Shown here piece by piece: positions 35,095-43,236 of a DNA stretch of 64,000 nt. The notes beneath the pieces are model-generated. The model searched no databases. It was not told the origin of the DNA and was given only the letters and a program-made list of their open reading frames with translations. Positions within the stretch are counted from its first letter, which is position 1. Each line of letters starts with the position of its first letter. Source of the DNA: CAMFLJ01 sp965279255 (lineage in GTDB: Bacteria; Actinomycetota; Acidimicrobiia; Acidimicrobiales; Acidimicrobilacustridaceae); contig OZ257146.1 in assembly GCA_965279255.1 (NCBI GenBank), positions 620,001 to 684,000 on the forward strand, written 5' to 3'. A program made the position numbers and the translations under genes.

Positions 35095-36474
35095 CTACAG
35101 CTGGGACTCGCGGTCGGCGTCGAGCTTCGCCCGCTCGAGCACCCCACCGCTGGTCTTGGCGGCGAAGGCCGGGTCGCACTGGTAGGTGCCCGGCTCCTCG
35201 GGGGCGACCCGGACGTACGAGGTGCCCTCCATCTTGAGCAGCAGGCCACAGTCGCTCGGCAGGTTCTCACCGGGGTTGGCCTCGGCGTGCATGCCGCCAC
35301 CGGTCCACGAGGTGATCTTGTCGAGCGCGTCGCCCACGCACTGCCGGGTGACGGTCGAGCCGCAGGACTTCACGGCGGTCGCCCACAGCAGGAACGCCGA
35401 GGCGGACTGCTGGCCGAGCTGGTTCACGTCGCCGCCGTACTGCTGCATGATGTCGAGGTACTGCTGGGTCGCCGGGTTCGACGAGGCCTCCTCGAGCGGC
35501 ACGTACGACTCGCGGAGGTACACGTTGTCGGCGTTGCCGGCGGTGTTCCAGTCCCGGAACGCGACGTCGTAGAAGTTCGGGTCGACGTACCAGATGGGCT
35601 TGTAGTCGATCTGGTTGGCGGCCTCGAGCGCGTTCTCGAAGTTCGGGTACGGGCTGCCGACGAAGTACACGATCTCGGCGCCGCAGTCCTTCAGCTTCTG
35701 CACGAAGGGCTTCCAGTCGGCCTCGCCCTGGATGTTGTACTCCTGGGGGCAGTCGAGGAACGAGTAGCCCTGCGACGGCCACGCGCTCACGACCTTGTCC
35801 TTGGAGTCGATCGTGGCCGAGTAGTTGCCGAACATCACGGCCATCTTCGAGACCTTGTCCGGGAACAGCTCCTTGAGCTGGGCGGCCGGTGCGGTGTTCG
35901 TGTAGTCGGCCGGGATCGGGAAGGGCTCCCACTTGATCGGGGCGTTGGCGAACTGCGGGCTCACCGCGTAGCCGGCGACGGCCGGGAGACCACAGCCCCG
36001 GCGGGTGACCTCCTGGGAGGCGTCGAGCGACCAGCCCTCACCCACCACGAAGAAGTCGGTCTGGCACGCCTCGGTCACGGCGTTGTTGACGTCGAGGATC
36101 TTGGCATCGTGGTAGTTGCCCTTGACCTTGCGGCCGTTGATCCCGCCGGCGTCGTTGCACCAGGAGATGAACGCCTCCACTGCGTCGGACATCTGGTGGT
36201 TCAGGCCGGGCGACTGGGTGAAGCCGGCGTCGTCGCCGTAGCCGATGGTGATCTCGGAGTCGGTCACACCCGTGTCGGTGGCGCCGGAGGCGCTGCCGGG
36301 CCCGCACACCTCGCTCAGCGAGCCGAAGGTGCCGGCACTCGCCGCTGTGGCGGTCGTCTGGGTGCTGCTGTCGGGGTCACCCGAGCTGCTGCTGCGCCCG
36401 CCCCCGCATGCCGTCATGATCGTCGCGAGCGCCACTGCGACTGCGAACGCGCCCGTCCACGAGCTCTTCTTCAC
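35095..36474 (-). CDS. Branched-chain-type ABC substrate-binding lipoprotein
   Basis: 459 residues from GTG at 36474, which follows AGGGGGA. Lipobox IMTAC gives lipid-anchored Cys23, then a Gly/Ser/Thr linker. The rest is a type I periplasmic-binding fold like LivJ/Leu-Ile-Val-binding proteins: TIGYGDDAG near 115 and repeated cysteines (about 9 in the mature protein, likely disulfides). It should capture a solute outside the cell for an ABC importer. No permease or ATPase gene is adjacent, so the transporter is elsewhere or this is a sensor. Its promoter is recognisable at 36519. Confidence 0.83.
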   Translation of the reverse strand: MKKSSWTGAFAVAVALATIMTACGGGRSSSSGDPDSSTQTTATAASAGTFGSLSEVCGPGSASGATDTGVTDSEITIGYGDDAGFTQSPGLNHQMSDAVEAFISWCNDAGGINGRKVKGNYHDAKILDVNNAVTEACQTDFFVVGEGWSLDASQEVTRRGCGLPAVAGYAVSPQFANAPIKWEPFPIPADYTNTAPAAQLKELFPDKVSKMAVMFGNYSATIDSKDKVVSAWPSQGYSFLDCPQEYNIQGEADWKPFVQKLKDCGAEIVYFVGSPYPNFENALEAANQIDYKPIWYVDPNFYDVAFRDWNTAGNADNVYLRESYVPLEEASSNPATQQYLDIMQQYGGDVNQLGQQSASAFLLWATAVKSCGSTVTRQCVGDALDKITSWTGGGMHAEANPGENLPSDCGLLLKMEGTSYVRVAPEEPGTYQCDPAFAAKTSGGVLERAKLDADRESQL

Positions 36475-36518
36475 CTGGTCCCCCCTCGGTGTGCGCCGCC
36501 CGGATCGGCAGCCTGTAT

Positions 36519-36547
36519 ACGTTATCCAGACGGCTGGTCTGTGACAA
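36519..36547 (-). promoter_or_regulatory. Promoter of the substrate-binding protein gene with embedded palindrome
   Basis: On the minus strand: TTGTCA (36547-36542), 17-base spacer, TAACGT (36524-36519). The spacer contains CAGAC-CAGCC-GTCTG, a 5-bp inverted repeat positioned to let a repressor block RNA polymerase. Confidence 0.5.
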
Positions 36548-36667
36548 CGGCCACAACGCGGGGACGGGAGGGCGTCAGGCCCCGGCAGGCGGCGCGGGAC
36601 GCGGCCGGGACGCGGAAAGGGCCACGCCCGGGAGCTGTCGCCCCTGGCCATGGCCCTGTCCTACGAG

Positions 36668-36740
36668 CACCCCCAACGGGATTCGAACCCGTGCCGCCAC
36701 CTTGAGAGGGTGGTGTCCTAGGCCGCTAGACGATGGGGGC
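36668..36740 (-). tRNA. tRNA-Glu (anticodon CTC)
   Basis: 73 bases form a cloverleaf on the minus strand. The acceptor stem GCCCCCA pairs with TGGGGGT (one G-T pair), the T-arm contains GGTTCGAATCC, and the anticodon stem CCACC/GGTGG frames loop CTCTCAA with anticodon CTC. CCA is not encoded. It stands alone. Confidence 0.95.
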
Positions 36741-36853
36741 TGGTTGTGGCGCCACCGCCGGGGTCGACCCCGGGGCAGCCGGAAGATCATAGCGGCGGGG
36801 CCGCTCGACCCACCAAACGGGTGATCGATGACCGCCGCCGGGGCCGGCGAGGG

Positions 36854-37498
36854 CTACAGCTCGGCGTCCCACATGGGCTCGGGTGGGAACTGCACGTCGG
36901 CCGCCGGGCGCAGGGCACAGACGCCGTCGATCGGCCCGACGCCCCGGATCGAGATGATGCGGGTGGGGCCGGCCTTCACCCACTCGGGCACGCCGTTGAG
37001 CGACGACGGGTGGGCCAGCAGCTCGCCGGGCCCGGCCTCGTCGCAGAGGCGGGCGGCCAGGTTCACGGGCCGGCCGATGTAGTCGTCGCCGTCGAAGAGG
37101 AGGGCGACGCCGCTGGCGATGCCGGCCCGCAGGTCGATGTCGAACGACTCGAAGCGCCCGGTCAGCTCGGAGACCGTGGCCACGGTGGGGCCGGGCTTCA
37201 CGCCGACCAGCAGGGCACCGTCGCCCAGCCACTTGGCCACCCGGATGCCCCGGCGCCCGGCGACCTCCTTCACCAGCGACCGGAAGACCTCGAGGGCCCG
37301 CACCGCCCGGCGGGGGCCGTGGCGCTCGGTGAGCGCGGTGAACCCGCAGATGTCGACGAAGGCGAAGGTGCGCTCGAGCTCGATGGGACCGCCGGTGGGG
37401 GGCAGGCGCTCGGGGCGCTCGGTGCCCGCCCCGGTGGCGGGGGCGAAGCCGTCGGTCTCGGCGGCATCGATGTCGGGGGAGTGGAGTGCATCGGGCAT
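36854..37498 (-). CDS. Class III adenylate/guanylate cyclase domain protein
   Basis: 214 residues: a short variable N-terminus, then one catalytic domain from about 42. Metal-binding Asp49 (FVDICGFT) and Asp93 (WLGDGALL), and the transition-state Asn146 and Arg150 (PVNLAARL) are present, so it should be active. The usual substrate lysine is represented by Lys89 in VAKWLGD. It forms cAMP as a homodimer in the cytoplasm. Unlike the larger cyclase at 62838 it has no regulatory domain. It is divergent from a TetR gene. Confidence 0.86.
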   Translation of the reverse strand: MPDALHSPDIDAAETDGFAPATGAGTERPERLPPTGGPIELERTFAFVDICGFTALTERHGPRRAVRALEVFRSLVKEVAGRRGIRVAKWLGDGALLVGVKPGPTVATVSELTGRFESFDIDLRAGIASGVALLFDGDDYIGRPVNLAARLCDEAGPGELLAHPSSLNGVPEWVKAGPTRIISIRGVGPIDGVCALRPAADVQFPPEPMWDAEL

Positions 37499-37570
37499 GG
37501 CCCTGTGACCCTCTCACACGAACGGCCCCGCCCGCAGGCCTGTTCCGGATGCGGCGGTAAGGTCGCCGCC

Positions 37571-38248
37571 GTGACGAGCGAAGGGCGGGGAGACCGTGCC
37601 CGCCGGGCGATGATCGACGCCGCCGAGCGCCTCATCGCCGAGAAGGGCCTCGGCGCCCTGTCGCTCCGGGAGGTCGCCACCGAGGCCGGCCAGCGCAACC
37701 ACTCGGCCGTCCAGTATCACTTCGGATCGCGCGCCGGGCTCGTCGAGGCGGTCTTCGACGCGCGGATGACCCCCATCGACGCCCGCCGGTCCGAGATGCT
37801 GGAGGCGATCGAGGCCCGGGGCGGCACCGACGACCTGTGGTCCCTGAGCGACGTGTTCGTGCGGCCCCTGGGCGAGGCCGTGCTCGGCGAGCGGCCCGGC
37901 TGGTACGGCCGCTTCCTCCTCGAGGTCTACCGGTCGGAGCCCGAGCTGCTCAGCTCCGAGCGCTCGGCGATGCGGACGCTCAACCGGGTGGCGGCGCTGA
38001 TGGTCGCCGCCATGGACGACGTGCCTGCCGCCATCCGCACCGAGCGGATCCGGATGGCGGTGCGGGCGGCGACGTCGATGTTCGCCGAGGTCGAGACAGA
38101 GCTCGCCGCGGCGGGAGCGGAACCGCCGCCGGTCCACCGGCCGGAGCTGTTCATCGCCCACGTCGTCGACCTGGTGCACGCCATGGTGGCGGCACCCCCC
38201 TCCTCCGCGCTGGCGGCCGAGATCAGCGCGGCGCGCCTCAGCCGCTGA
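37571..38248 (+). CDS. TetR-family transcriptional regulator
   Basis: 225 residues from GTG at 37571. Helix-turn-helix at about 15-58 (AAERLIAEKGLGALSL, REVATEAGQRNHSAVQYHFGS) followed by a helical ligand-binding half. The recognition helix form (NHSAVQYHFGSRAGLV) is typical. TAAGGT lies seven bases before the GTG, so the transcript is probably leaderless. Possible targets are itself and the divergent cyclase gene, or the aquaporin downstream. Confidence 0.86.
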   Translation: MTSEGRGDRARRAMIDAAERLIAEKGLGALSLREVATEAGQRNHSAVQYHFGSRAGLVEAVFDARMTPIDARRSEMLEAIEARGGTDDLWSLSDVFVRPLGEAVLGERPGWYGRFLLEVYRSEPELLSSERSAMRTLNRVAALMVAAMDDVPAAIRTERIRMAVRAATSMFAEVETELAAAGAEPPPVHRPELFIAHVVDLVHAMVAAPPSSALAAEISAARLSR

Positions 38249-38357
38249 CCGAGCACCCCTCCAGGACGCCCCGAGGTCCGCGGTCGCTGCGAATGAGCCG
38301 CCTAACGTCTTCTGGTCGTCGAGGTTCGGCGGCACCACAGCCTGTAAGGGGGCTCCC

Positions 38358-39116
38358 ATGGAGATGAGCAAGAAGCTCGTCGCCGAGGCGTTCGGCACGT
38401 TCTGGTTGGTCTTCGGTGGCTGTGGTGCCGCTGTCTTGGCCGCCAACTTCCCGGGGAGCGAGCCGGGCAACCCGCTCGGTCTCGGGTTCCTCGGTGTGTC
38501 GTTTGCCTTCGGTCTCACCGTCCTCACGATGGCCTACGCCGTCGGCCACATCTCGGGTGGTCACTTCAACCCCGCCGTCACCGTCGGCCTCTGGGCCGCC
38601 AAGCGCTTCCCGGCCAAGGAGGTGCTGCCCTACGTGGTGGTGCAGGTCATCGCCGCCATCGCCGCGGCCGGCCTCCTGCTCGTGGTCGCGAAGGGCATCC
38701 CGGGCGGCTACGACGCCGGAACGAAGGGCCTCGCCGCCAACGGCTACGACAAGCTCTCGCCGGGTGGCTACGGCGTGGGCCCGGCCCTCATCATCGAGAT
38801 CCTGATGACCTTCGGCTTCCTCTTCGTGATCCTGGGCGCCACGGCGCGCAAGGCCCACGCGGTGAGCGGCCCCATGGCCATCGGCTTCGCCCTGGTGCTG
38901 ATCCACCTCATCAGCATCCCCGTCACCAACACGTCGGTGAACCCGGCCCGCTCGACCGGTCCGGCCCTGTTCGCCGGCGGCGACTACATCCCGCAGCTCT
39001 GGCTCTTCTGGCTGGCCCCGCTCGTCGGTGCGGTGATCGCCGGCCTCGTCTGGCGCTTCCTCAGCCCCGAGGACGCCGGGCTCGAGGAGATCCCCGAAGA
39101 GGCCAAGGCCTACTGA
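38358..39116 (+). CDS. aqpZ: Aquaporin Z-type water channel
   Basis: 252 residues with six membrane helices and two half-helices. The two NPA motifs are Asn71-Pro-Ala and Asn195-Pro-Ala, and the water-selectivity filter is complete: Phe51, His183, Thr192 and Arg198. The context LIHLISIPVTNTSVNPARSTGPAL is almost that of enterobacterial AqpZ, split here only by window numbering. It should let water, not glycerol, cross the membrane. ATG follows AAGGGGG. The long stretch after residue 115 (loop C) has extra Gly residues compared with AqpZ. Confidence 0.93.
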   Translation: MEMSKKLVAEAFGTFWLVFGGCGAAVLAANFPGSEPGNPLGLGFLGVSFAFGLTVLTMAYAVGHISGGHFNPAVTVGLWAAKRFPAKEVLPYVVVQVIAAIAAAGLLLVVAKGIPGGYDAGTKGLAANGYDKLSPGGYGVGPALIIEILMTFGFLFVILGATARKAHAVSGPMAIGFALVLIHLISIPVTNTSVNPARSTGPALFAGGDYIPQLWLFWLAPLVGAVIAGLVWRFLSPEDAGLEEIPEEAKAY

Positions 39117-39147
39117 CCCTCGCGGCGCCCGCGCCGCTCGCACCCCG

Positions 39148-39192
39148 ACCGGCCCCGTCACCTGCTGTTCACCAGCAGGGGACGGGGCCGGT
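39148..39192 (+). terminator. Long stem-loop after aqpZ
   Basis: 20-bp arms starting ACCGGCCCCGTC with one mismatch and a five-base loop begin 32 bases after the aquaporin stop. It probably ends that transcript before the acetyl-CoA-hydrolase gene. Confidence 0.65.
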
Positions 39193-39244
39193 CCGCGTTC
39201 CGATCTAGCGTCGCGATCACGCGGACCGACCCGAGGAGGCTCTC

Positions 39245-40531
39245 GTGAGCGATGCACTCCGACGCACGCACTGCAGCGACCCTGCAGCCGTCGTCGAGCA
39301 GGCACAGGCCCATCGGGACCTCGTCGTGCCCCTCGCCAACGGCGAGCCCGACACGTTGATGGCGGCCCTCGACGAGGCCGGCCCGACCCTCGAGGGCGTC
39401 AGGGTGCACCAGATGCACTCGTTGCGCGACCGGCCCTACCTCCACGGCGTCTACCCGGGCCTGCGCCACGTCTCGTACTTCCTCTCCCACGTCACCCGGC
39501 CCTGCTTCGCCGAGGGCGGCATCGACTTCGCCCCCGCCCACTTCTCCGAGATGCCGCACATCCTCGACCACGTCGCCCCGACGCCGCTCGTGGTCGCCGC
39601 GGCGGCGATGCCCGACCGTCACGGCTGGTTCTCGCTCGGGCTCAACGCCGACTACGTGGCCCGGCTCGTCGGGAGGGCGCCCTTCTTCCTCGAGTGCAAC
39701 CCGCAGATGCCCCGCACCCGCGGTGAGAACCAGGTGCACGTCTCCCAGATCGCAGGCTGGGTCGAGGCCGACTACCCCCTGCTCGAGATGCCGGCGGCGA
39801 AGGTGGGGGACAAGGACCGCGTGATCGGCGACATGATCGCCGAGCGCATCCCCGACGGTGCGACGATCCAGGTCGGCATCGGCTCGATCCCCGCCGCCGC
39901 GATCAGCGCCCTGCGCAACCACCGCAACCTGGGGGTGCACACCGAGCTGCTCTCCGACGGGCTGGCCGAGCTGTTCGCCGCCGGCGTCATCACCGGCAGC
40001 GAGAAGGTCACCCGGCCCGGGAAGATGGTCACCACCTTCGCCATGGGCACGAAGGCCTTCTACGACTTCGTCGACGACAACGCCGCCGTCGAGTTCCTGC
40101 CCGTCGACTGGGTCAACGACCCTCGCATCATCGGGCGGTCACGGTGCTTCGCCTCCATCAACGCCACCGCCGAGGTCGACGTGCTGGGCCAGGCCAACTC
40201 CGAGATGATCGGTGGTCGGCTGTGGTCGGGGTCGGGCGGCCAGGCCGACTTCGCCAAGGGCGCCATGTTCTCGCCCCAGGGCAAGGGCTTCCTCGCGTTG
40301 CACAGCACGAACGCCGACGAGACCGTCAGCCGGATCAAGGTCCGCCTGGGTGCGGGAGCCGTGATCACCACGCTGAAGAACACCGTCGACCACATCGTCA
40401 CCGAGTTCGGCGTGGCCGAGCTGCGGGGCCAGCCCATCTCGGTGCGGGCCCGGAGGCTGATCGACATCGCCCACCCGAAGTTCCGCGAGGAGCTCGAGAC
40501 GGAGGCCCGCTCGGCGGGCTACCTGCACTGA
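39245..40531 (+). CDS. Acetyl-CoA hydrolase/4-hydroxybutyrate CoA-transferase family protein
   Basis: 428 residues, the normal length. The nucleophile Glu234 lies in GVHTELLSDG; preceding IQVGIGSIP and following LALHSTN segments are family marks. It would transfer CoA between acyl-CoA and a carboxylate, or hydrolyse acyl-CoA. GTG follows GAGGAGG. The next gene begins two bases after its stop, so the two are probably one transcript. Confidence 0.88.
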   Translation: MSDALRRTHCSDPAAVVEQAQAHRDLVVPLANGEPDTLMAALDEAGPTLEGVRVHQMHSLRDRPYLHGVYPGLRHVSYFLSHVTRPCFAEGGIDFAPAHFSEMPHILDHVAPTPLVVAAAAMPDRHGWFSLGLNADYVARLVGRAPFFLECNPQMPRTRGENQVHVSQIAGWVEADYPLLEMPAAKVGDKDRVIGDMIAERIPDGATIQVGIGSIPAAAISALRNHRNLGVHTELLSDGLAELFAAGVITGSEKVTRPGKMVTTFAMGTKAFYDFVDDNAAVEFLPVDWVNDPRIIGRSRCFASINATAEVDVLGQANSEMIGGRLWSGSGGQADFAKGAMFSPQGKGFLALHSTNADETVSRIKVRLGAGAVITTLKNTVDHIVTEFGVAELRGQPISVRARRLIDIAHPKFREELETEARSAGYLH

Positions 40532-40532
40532 C

Positions 40533-41603
40533 GTGAACGACTCGGGCTCGTTGCCCCCCGAGCCGCCGTCGGCGTCGTTCGCCAGCGACAACGCCGCGGG
40601 CGTGCTGCCCGAGGTGATGGACGCCCTGGGCGCGGCCAACGTCGGTCCCGCGCTCGCCTACGGAGCCGACCCCTGGACCGAGCGGGCCTCGGCCCTCGTC
40701 GGCGAGGTGCTCGGCGAGCCCGGCGCGCTGGTGGCCTTCTGCTGGGGTGGCACCGGCGCCAACGTCGTGGGCCTCCAGTGCCTGCTGCGGCCGTGGGAGG
40801 GGGTGATCTGCCCCGACACCGCGCACATCAACGTCGACGAGTGCGGGGCCCCCGAGCGCTTCACCGGGGCCAAGCTGCTGGCGCTGCCCACACCCGACGG
40901 CAAGCTGCGGCCCGAGCAGATCGCCCCGCTGCTGCACGTGGTCGGCGACGAGCACCACGTCCAGCCCCGGGTGGTCTCGATCACCCAGTCGACCGAGAGC
41001 GGCACGCTCTACCGGCCCGACGAGATCGCCGCCCTGGCCGAGGTCGCCCACGCCCACGACCTGTACCTGCACCTCGACGGGGCCCGCCTGGCCAACGCCG
41101 CCGCCGCCCTCGGCGACGTGCGCTCGTTCACCACCGAGGCCGGGGTCGACGTGCTCACCTTCGGCGCCACCAAGGCCGGCGCCATGTACGGCGAGGCCGT
41201 GGTGTTCCTGCGGCCCGGCCTCGGTGAGCAGGTGCGGTTCGTGCGCAAGCAGGCGGCGCAGCTGCCCTCCAAGATGCGGTTCGTGGCCGCCCAGTTCGAG
41301 GCCCTGCTCACCGACGACCTCTGGGTCCGCTCGGCCGACCGGGCCAACGGGCTGGCGCTGCTGCTCGCCCATCGCCTCGCCGGCCGCCCCGGGGTCGAGG
41401 TGCTCCGGCCGCCCGAGGTGAACTCGGTGTTCGTGAGGCTGCCGTCGGCGGCCGCGGTGGCCGAGCTGCAGGCGTGGTCGTTCGTGTGGGACTGGGACGT
41501 CGCCGTCCACGAGGTGCGGGCGATGACCTCCTTCGCCACCACCCCCGACGACGTCGAACGCTTCGCCGCTGGCGTCGCCGCCATCGCCGCCCGCCACCTC
41601 TGA
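40533..41603 (+). CDS. Low-specificity L-threonine aldolase-like PLP enzyme
   Basis: 356 residues, fold type I PLP enzyme. Asp182 (HLDGARLAN) should hold the pyridine nitrogen and Lys214 (FGATKAGAMYG) the internal aldimine; CWGGTGAN near 70 stacks on the ring. The family splits L-threonine or allo-threonine to glycine and acetaldehyde, and some members act on other beta-hydroxy amino acids. It follows the CoA-transferase gene by two bases; acetaldehyde and acyl-CoA metabolism would fit together loosely. It ends before two palindromic repeats. Confidence 0.87.
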   Translation: MNDSGSLPPEPPSASFASDNAAGVLPEVMDALGAANVGPALAYGADPWTERASALVGEVLGEPGALVAFCWGGTGANVVGLQCLLRPWEGVICPDTAHINVDECGAPERFTGAKLLALPTPDGKLRPEQIAPLLHVVGDEHHVQPRVVSITQSTESGTLYRPDEIAALAEVAHAHDLYLHLDGARLANAAAALGDVRSFTTEAGVDVLTFGATKAGAMYGEAVVFLRPGLGEQVRFVRKQAAQLPSKMRFVAAQFEALLTDDLWVRSADRANGLALLLAHRLAGRPGVEVLRPPEVNSVFVRLPSAAAVAELQAWSFVWDWDVAVHEVRAMTSFATTPDDVERFAAGVAAIAARHL

Positions 41604-41616
41604 CCCGCCCCTACCT

Positions 41617-41668
41617 CGAAAGGTGGCTCACCTGCTTCGGCGGGCTGTATCTGGTGAGCCAGCTTTCG
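41617..41668. repeat. TGGCTCAC-core palindromic repeat, copy B1
   Basis: CGAAAG-G-TGGCTCAC and GTGAGCCA-G-CTTTCG form 14 paired positions with one mismatch around a 22-base loop. It lies 13 bases after a stop codon. Confidence 0.85.
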
Positions 41669-41675
41669 CGTGTGT

Positions 41676-41731
41676 CCCGAAAGGTGGCTCACGTGCTTCG
41701 GCCAGCTGTATCTGGTGAGCCAGCTTTCGGG
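41676..41731. repeat. TGGCTCAC-core palindromic repeat, copy B2
   Basis: Nearly identical to B1 and in direct tandem with it, with arms extended to CCCGAAAG/CTTTCGGG. It ends eight bases before the stop of the convergent amidase gene. Confidence 0.85.
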
Positions 41732-41738
41732 GGAGGGG

Positions 41739-43199
41739 TCAGGCGTGGACGGGGGGAATGCGGTCGGCCCAGGGGGCGGCGACCTCGAGCTGGGAGGCGA
41801 CCCGGACCAGCAGGTCCTCGCGGCCGAACGGGGCGACGAGCTGCACACCGATCGGGAGGCCGGCCTCGTTCCACGACAGGGGGAGCGAGATCGCCGGCTG
41901 GCCGGTGACGTTGAACTGGGCGGTGAACTGCATGATGGCGGTGACCCGGCCCAGGCCCTCGATCGGGTCGGTGAGCCAGCCGAGCGGTGGGGGCGGCCCG
42001 TTCAGCACGGGGCACACCAGCAGGTCGAAGCCGGGGGTGGCGCCGTCGCCGGCCCACCAGCCGGCCATCCGCCTGGTCCAGGCCTGCTGCCACTTCACGG
42101 CTTCGAGGTACTGCGGCGCGGTGGTGGCCTGGCCGAGGGCGGCGAACATCCAGTTGCGCTCCTCGACGTCGTCGGCGGTGAGCTCCCGGCCCAGGGCGGC
42201 GCCCCAGGCGGCGAGGTCGGCCGCCACGTTGGCCGCCACGACGGTGGTGAAGGTGTCGATGAAGTGGCCCTCCTCCATCGCCTCGGGGTGGTCGTCGGTG
42301 ACGTGGTGTCCGAGCTGCTGCAGGAGCTCGGCGGCGGTGGCCACCGCGTCGGCGACGTCGGAGTCGCCCTCGACCCCGGGGAGCAGAGGGCGCTCGAGCA
42401 CGCCGATGCGCAGGCGGCCGGGGTCACGGCCGACCTCGTCGGCCAGCGGGCCCGGCAAGGGGGGAGCGGGGTAGGGGTCGCCGACCTCGGCGCCGGCGAG
42501 CGCGTCGAGCAGGGCGGCGCTGTCGCGCACCGTGCGGGTGACGGTGCCGTGCACGGTGGCGCCGGCCCACGAGTCGCCCGAGCGAGGGCCCTCGGACACG
42601 CGGGCCCGGGTCGGCTTCAGCCCGACCAGCCCGTTCTCGCTGGCGGGGATGCGGATCGACCCGCCGCCGTCGCTGGCGTGGGCGGCGGGCACCATGAGCG
42701 AGGCCACCGCGGCCGCCGACCCGCCCGACGAGCCGCCGGCGGAGTGCTCGGTGTCCCAGGGGTTGCGGGTGGGGCCGTGGGCCTCGGGCTCGGTGCTGAT
42801 GGTGGTGCCGAGCTCGGGGGTGTTGGTGCGGCCGAGCACCACCAGCCCGGCCTCGCGCACCCTGCGGGTGAGGTGGTCGTCGGCGGGGGCGATCCAGCCC
42901 TCGCGGGCCAGCACCTTCAGCCCCCCGTGGTGGGGCTGGCCGGCCTGGTGGGCCTCGAGGTCCTTGAGGAGGAACGGCACGCCGCGGAACGGTCCGTCGG
43001 GCAGCTCACCGGCGGCCTCGGCCCGGGCCTGCTCGAAGCGCTCGTGGATCACGGCGTTCAGCTGCGGGTTGACCGCCTCGATCCGGGCGATGGCGGCGTC
43101 GACGAGCTCGGAGGGCGACGCCTGTCCGGTGCGGACGAGCTCGGCCTGGCCGATGGCGTCGAGGCGGGCGAGGTCGGTGTCGTGGCTCACAGCGCGCAC
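41739..43199 (-). CDS. Amidase (amidase-signature family)
   Basis: 486 residues. The Ser-cisSer-Lys triad is complete: Lys79 (FLLKD), Ser157 (AGGSSGGSAAA) and nucleophile Ser181 (GGGSIRIPA). Family members hydrolyse carboxylic amides in the cytoplasm; some act on nylon oligomers, peptides or plant amides. GTG at 43199 or the in-frame GTG at 43190 may be the start; neither has a good ribosome site. It follows the metal-motif-less amidohydrolase by 37 bases and probably shares its transcript, suggesting a common amide-type substrate. Confidence 0.9.
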   Translation of the reverse strand: MRAVSHDTDLARLDAIGQAELVRTGQASPSELVDAAIARIEAVNPQLNAVIHERFEQARAEAAGELPDGPFRGVPFLLKDLEAHQAGQPHHGGLKVLAREGWIAPADDHLTRRVREAGLVVLGRTNTPELGTTISTEPEAHGPTRNPWDTEHSAGGSSGGSAAAVASLMVPAAHASDGGGSIRIPASENGLVGLKPTRARVSEGPRSGDSWAGATVHGTVTRTVRDSAALLDALAGAEVGDPYPAPPLPGPLADEVGRDPGRLRIGVLERPLLPGVEGDSDVADAVATAAELLQQLGHHVTDDHPEAMEEGHFIDTFTTVVAANVAADLAAWGAALGRELTADDVEERNWMFAALGQATTAPQYLEAVKWQQAWTRRMAGWWAGDGATPGFDLLVCPVLNGPPPPLGWLTDPIEGLGRVTAIMQFTAQFNVTGQPAISLPLSWNEAGLPIGVQLVAPFGREDLLVRVASQLEVAAPWADRIPPVHA

Positions 43200-43236
43200 G
43201 CTATCGGCGGGCCCGAAGCCGCGCCGGGGAACTGCG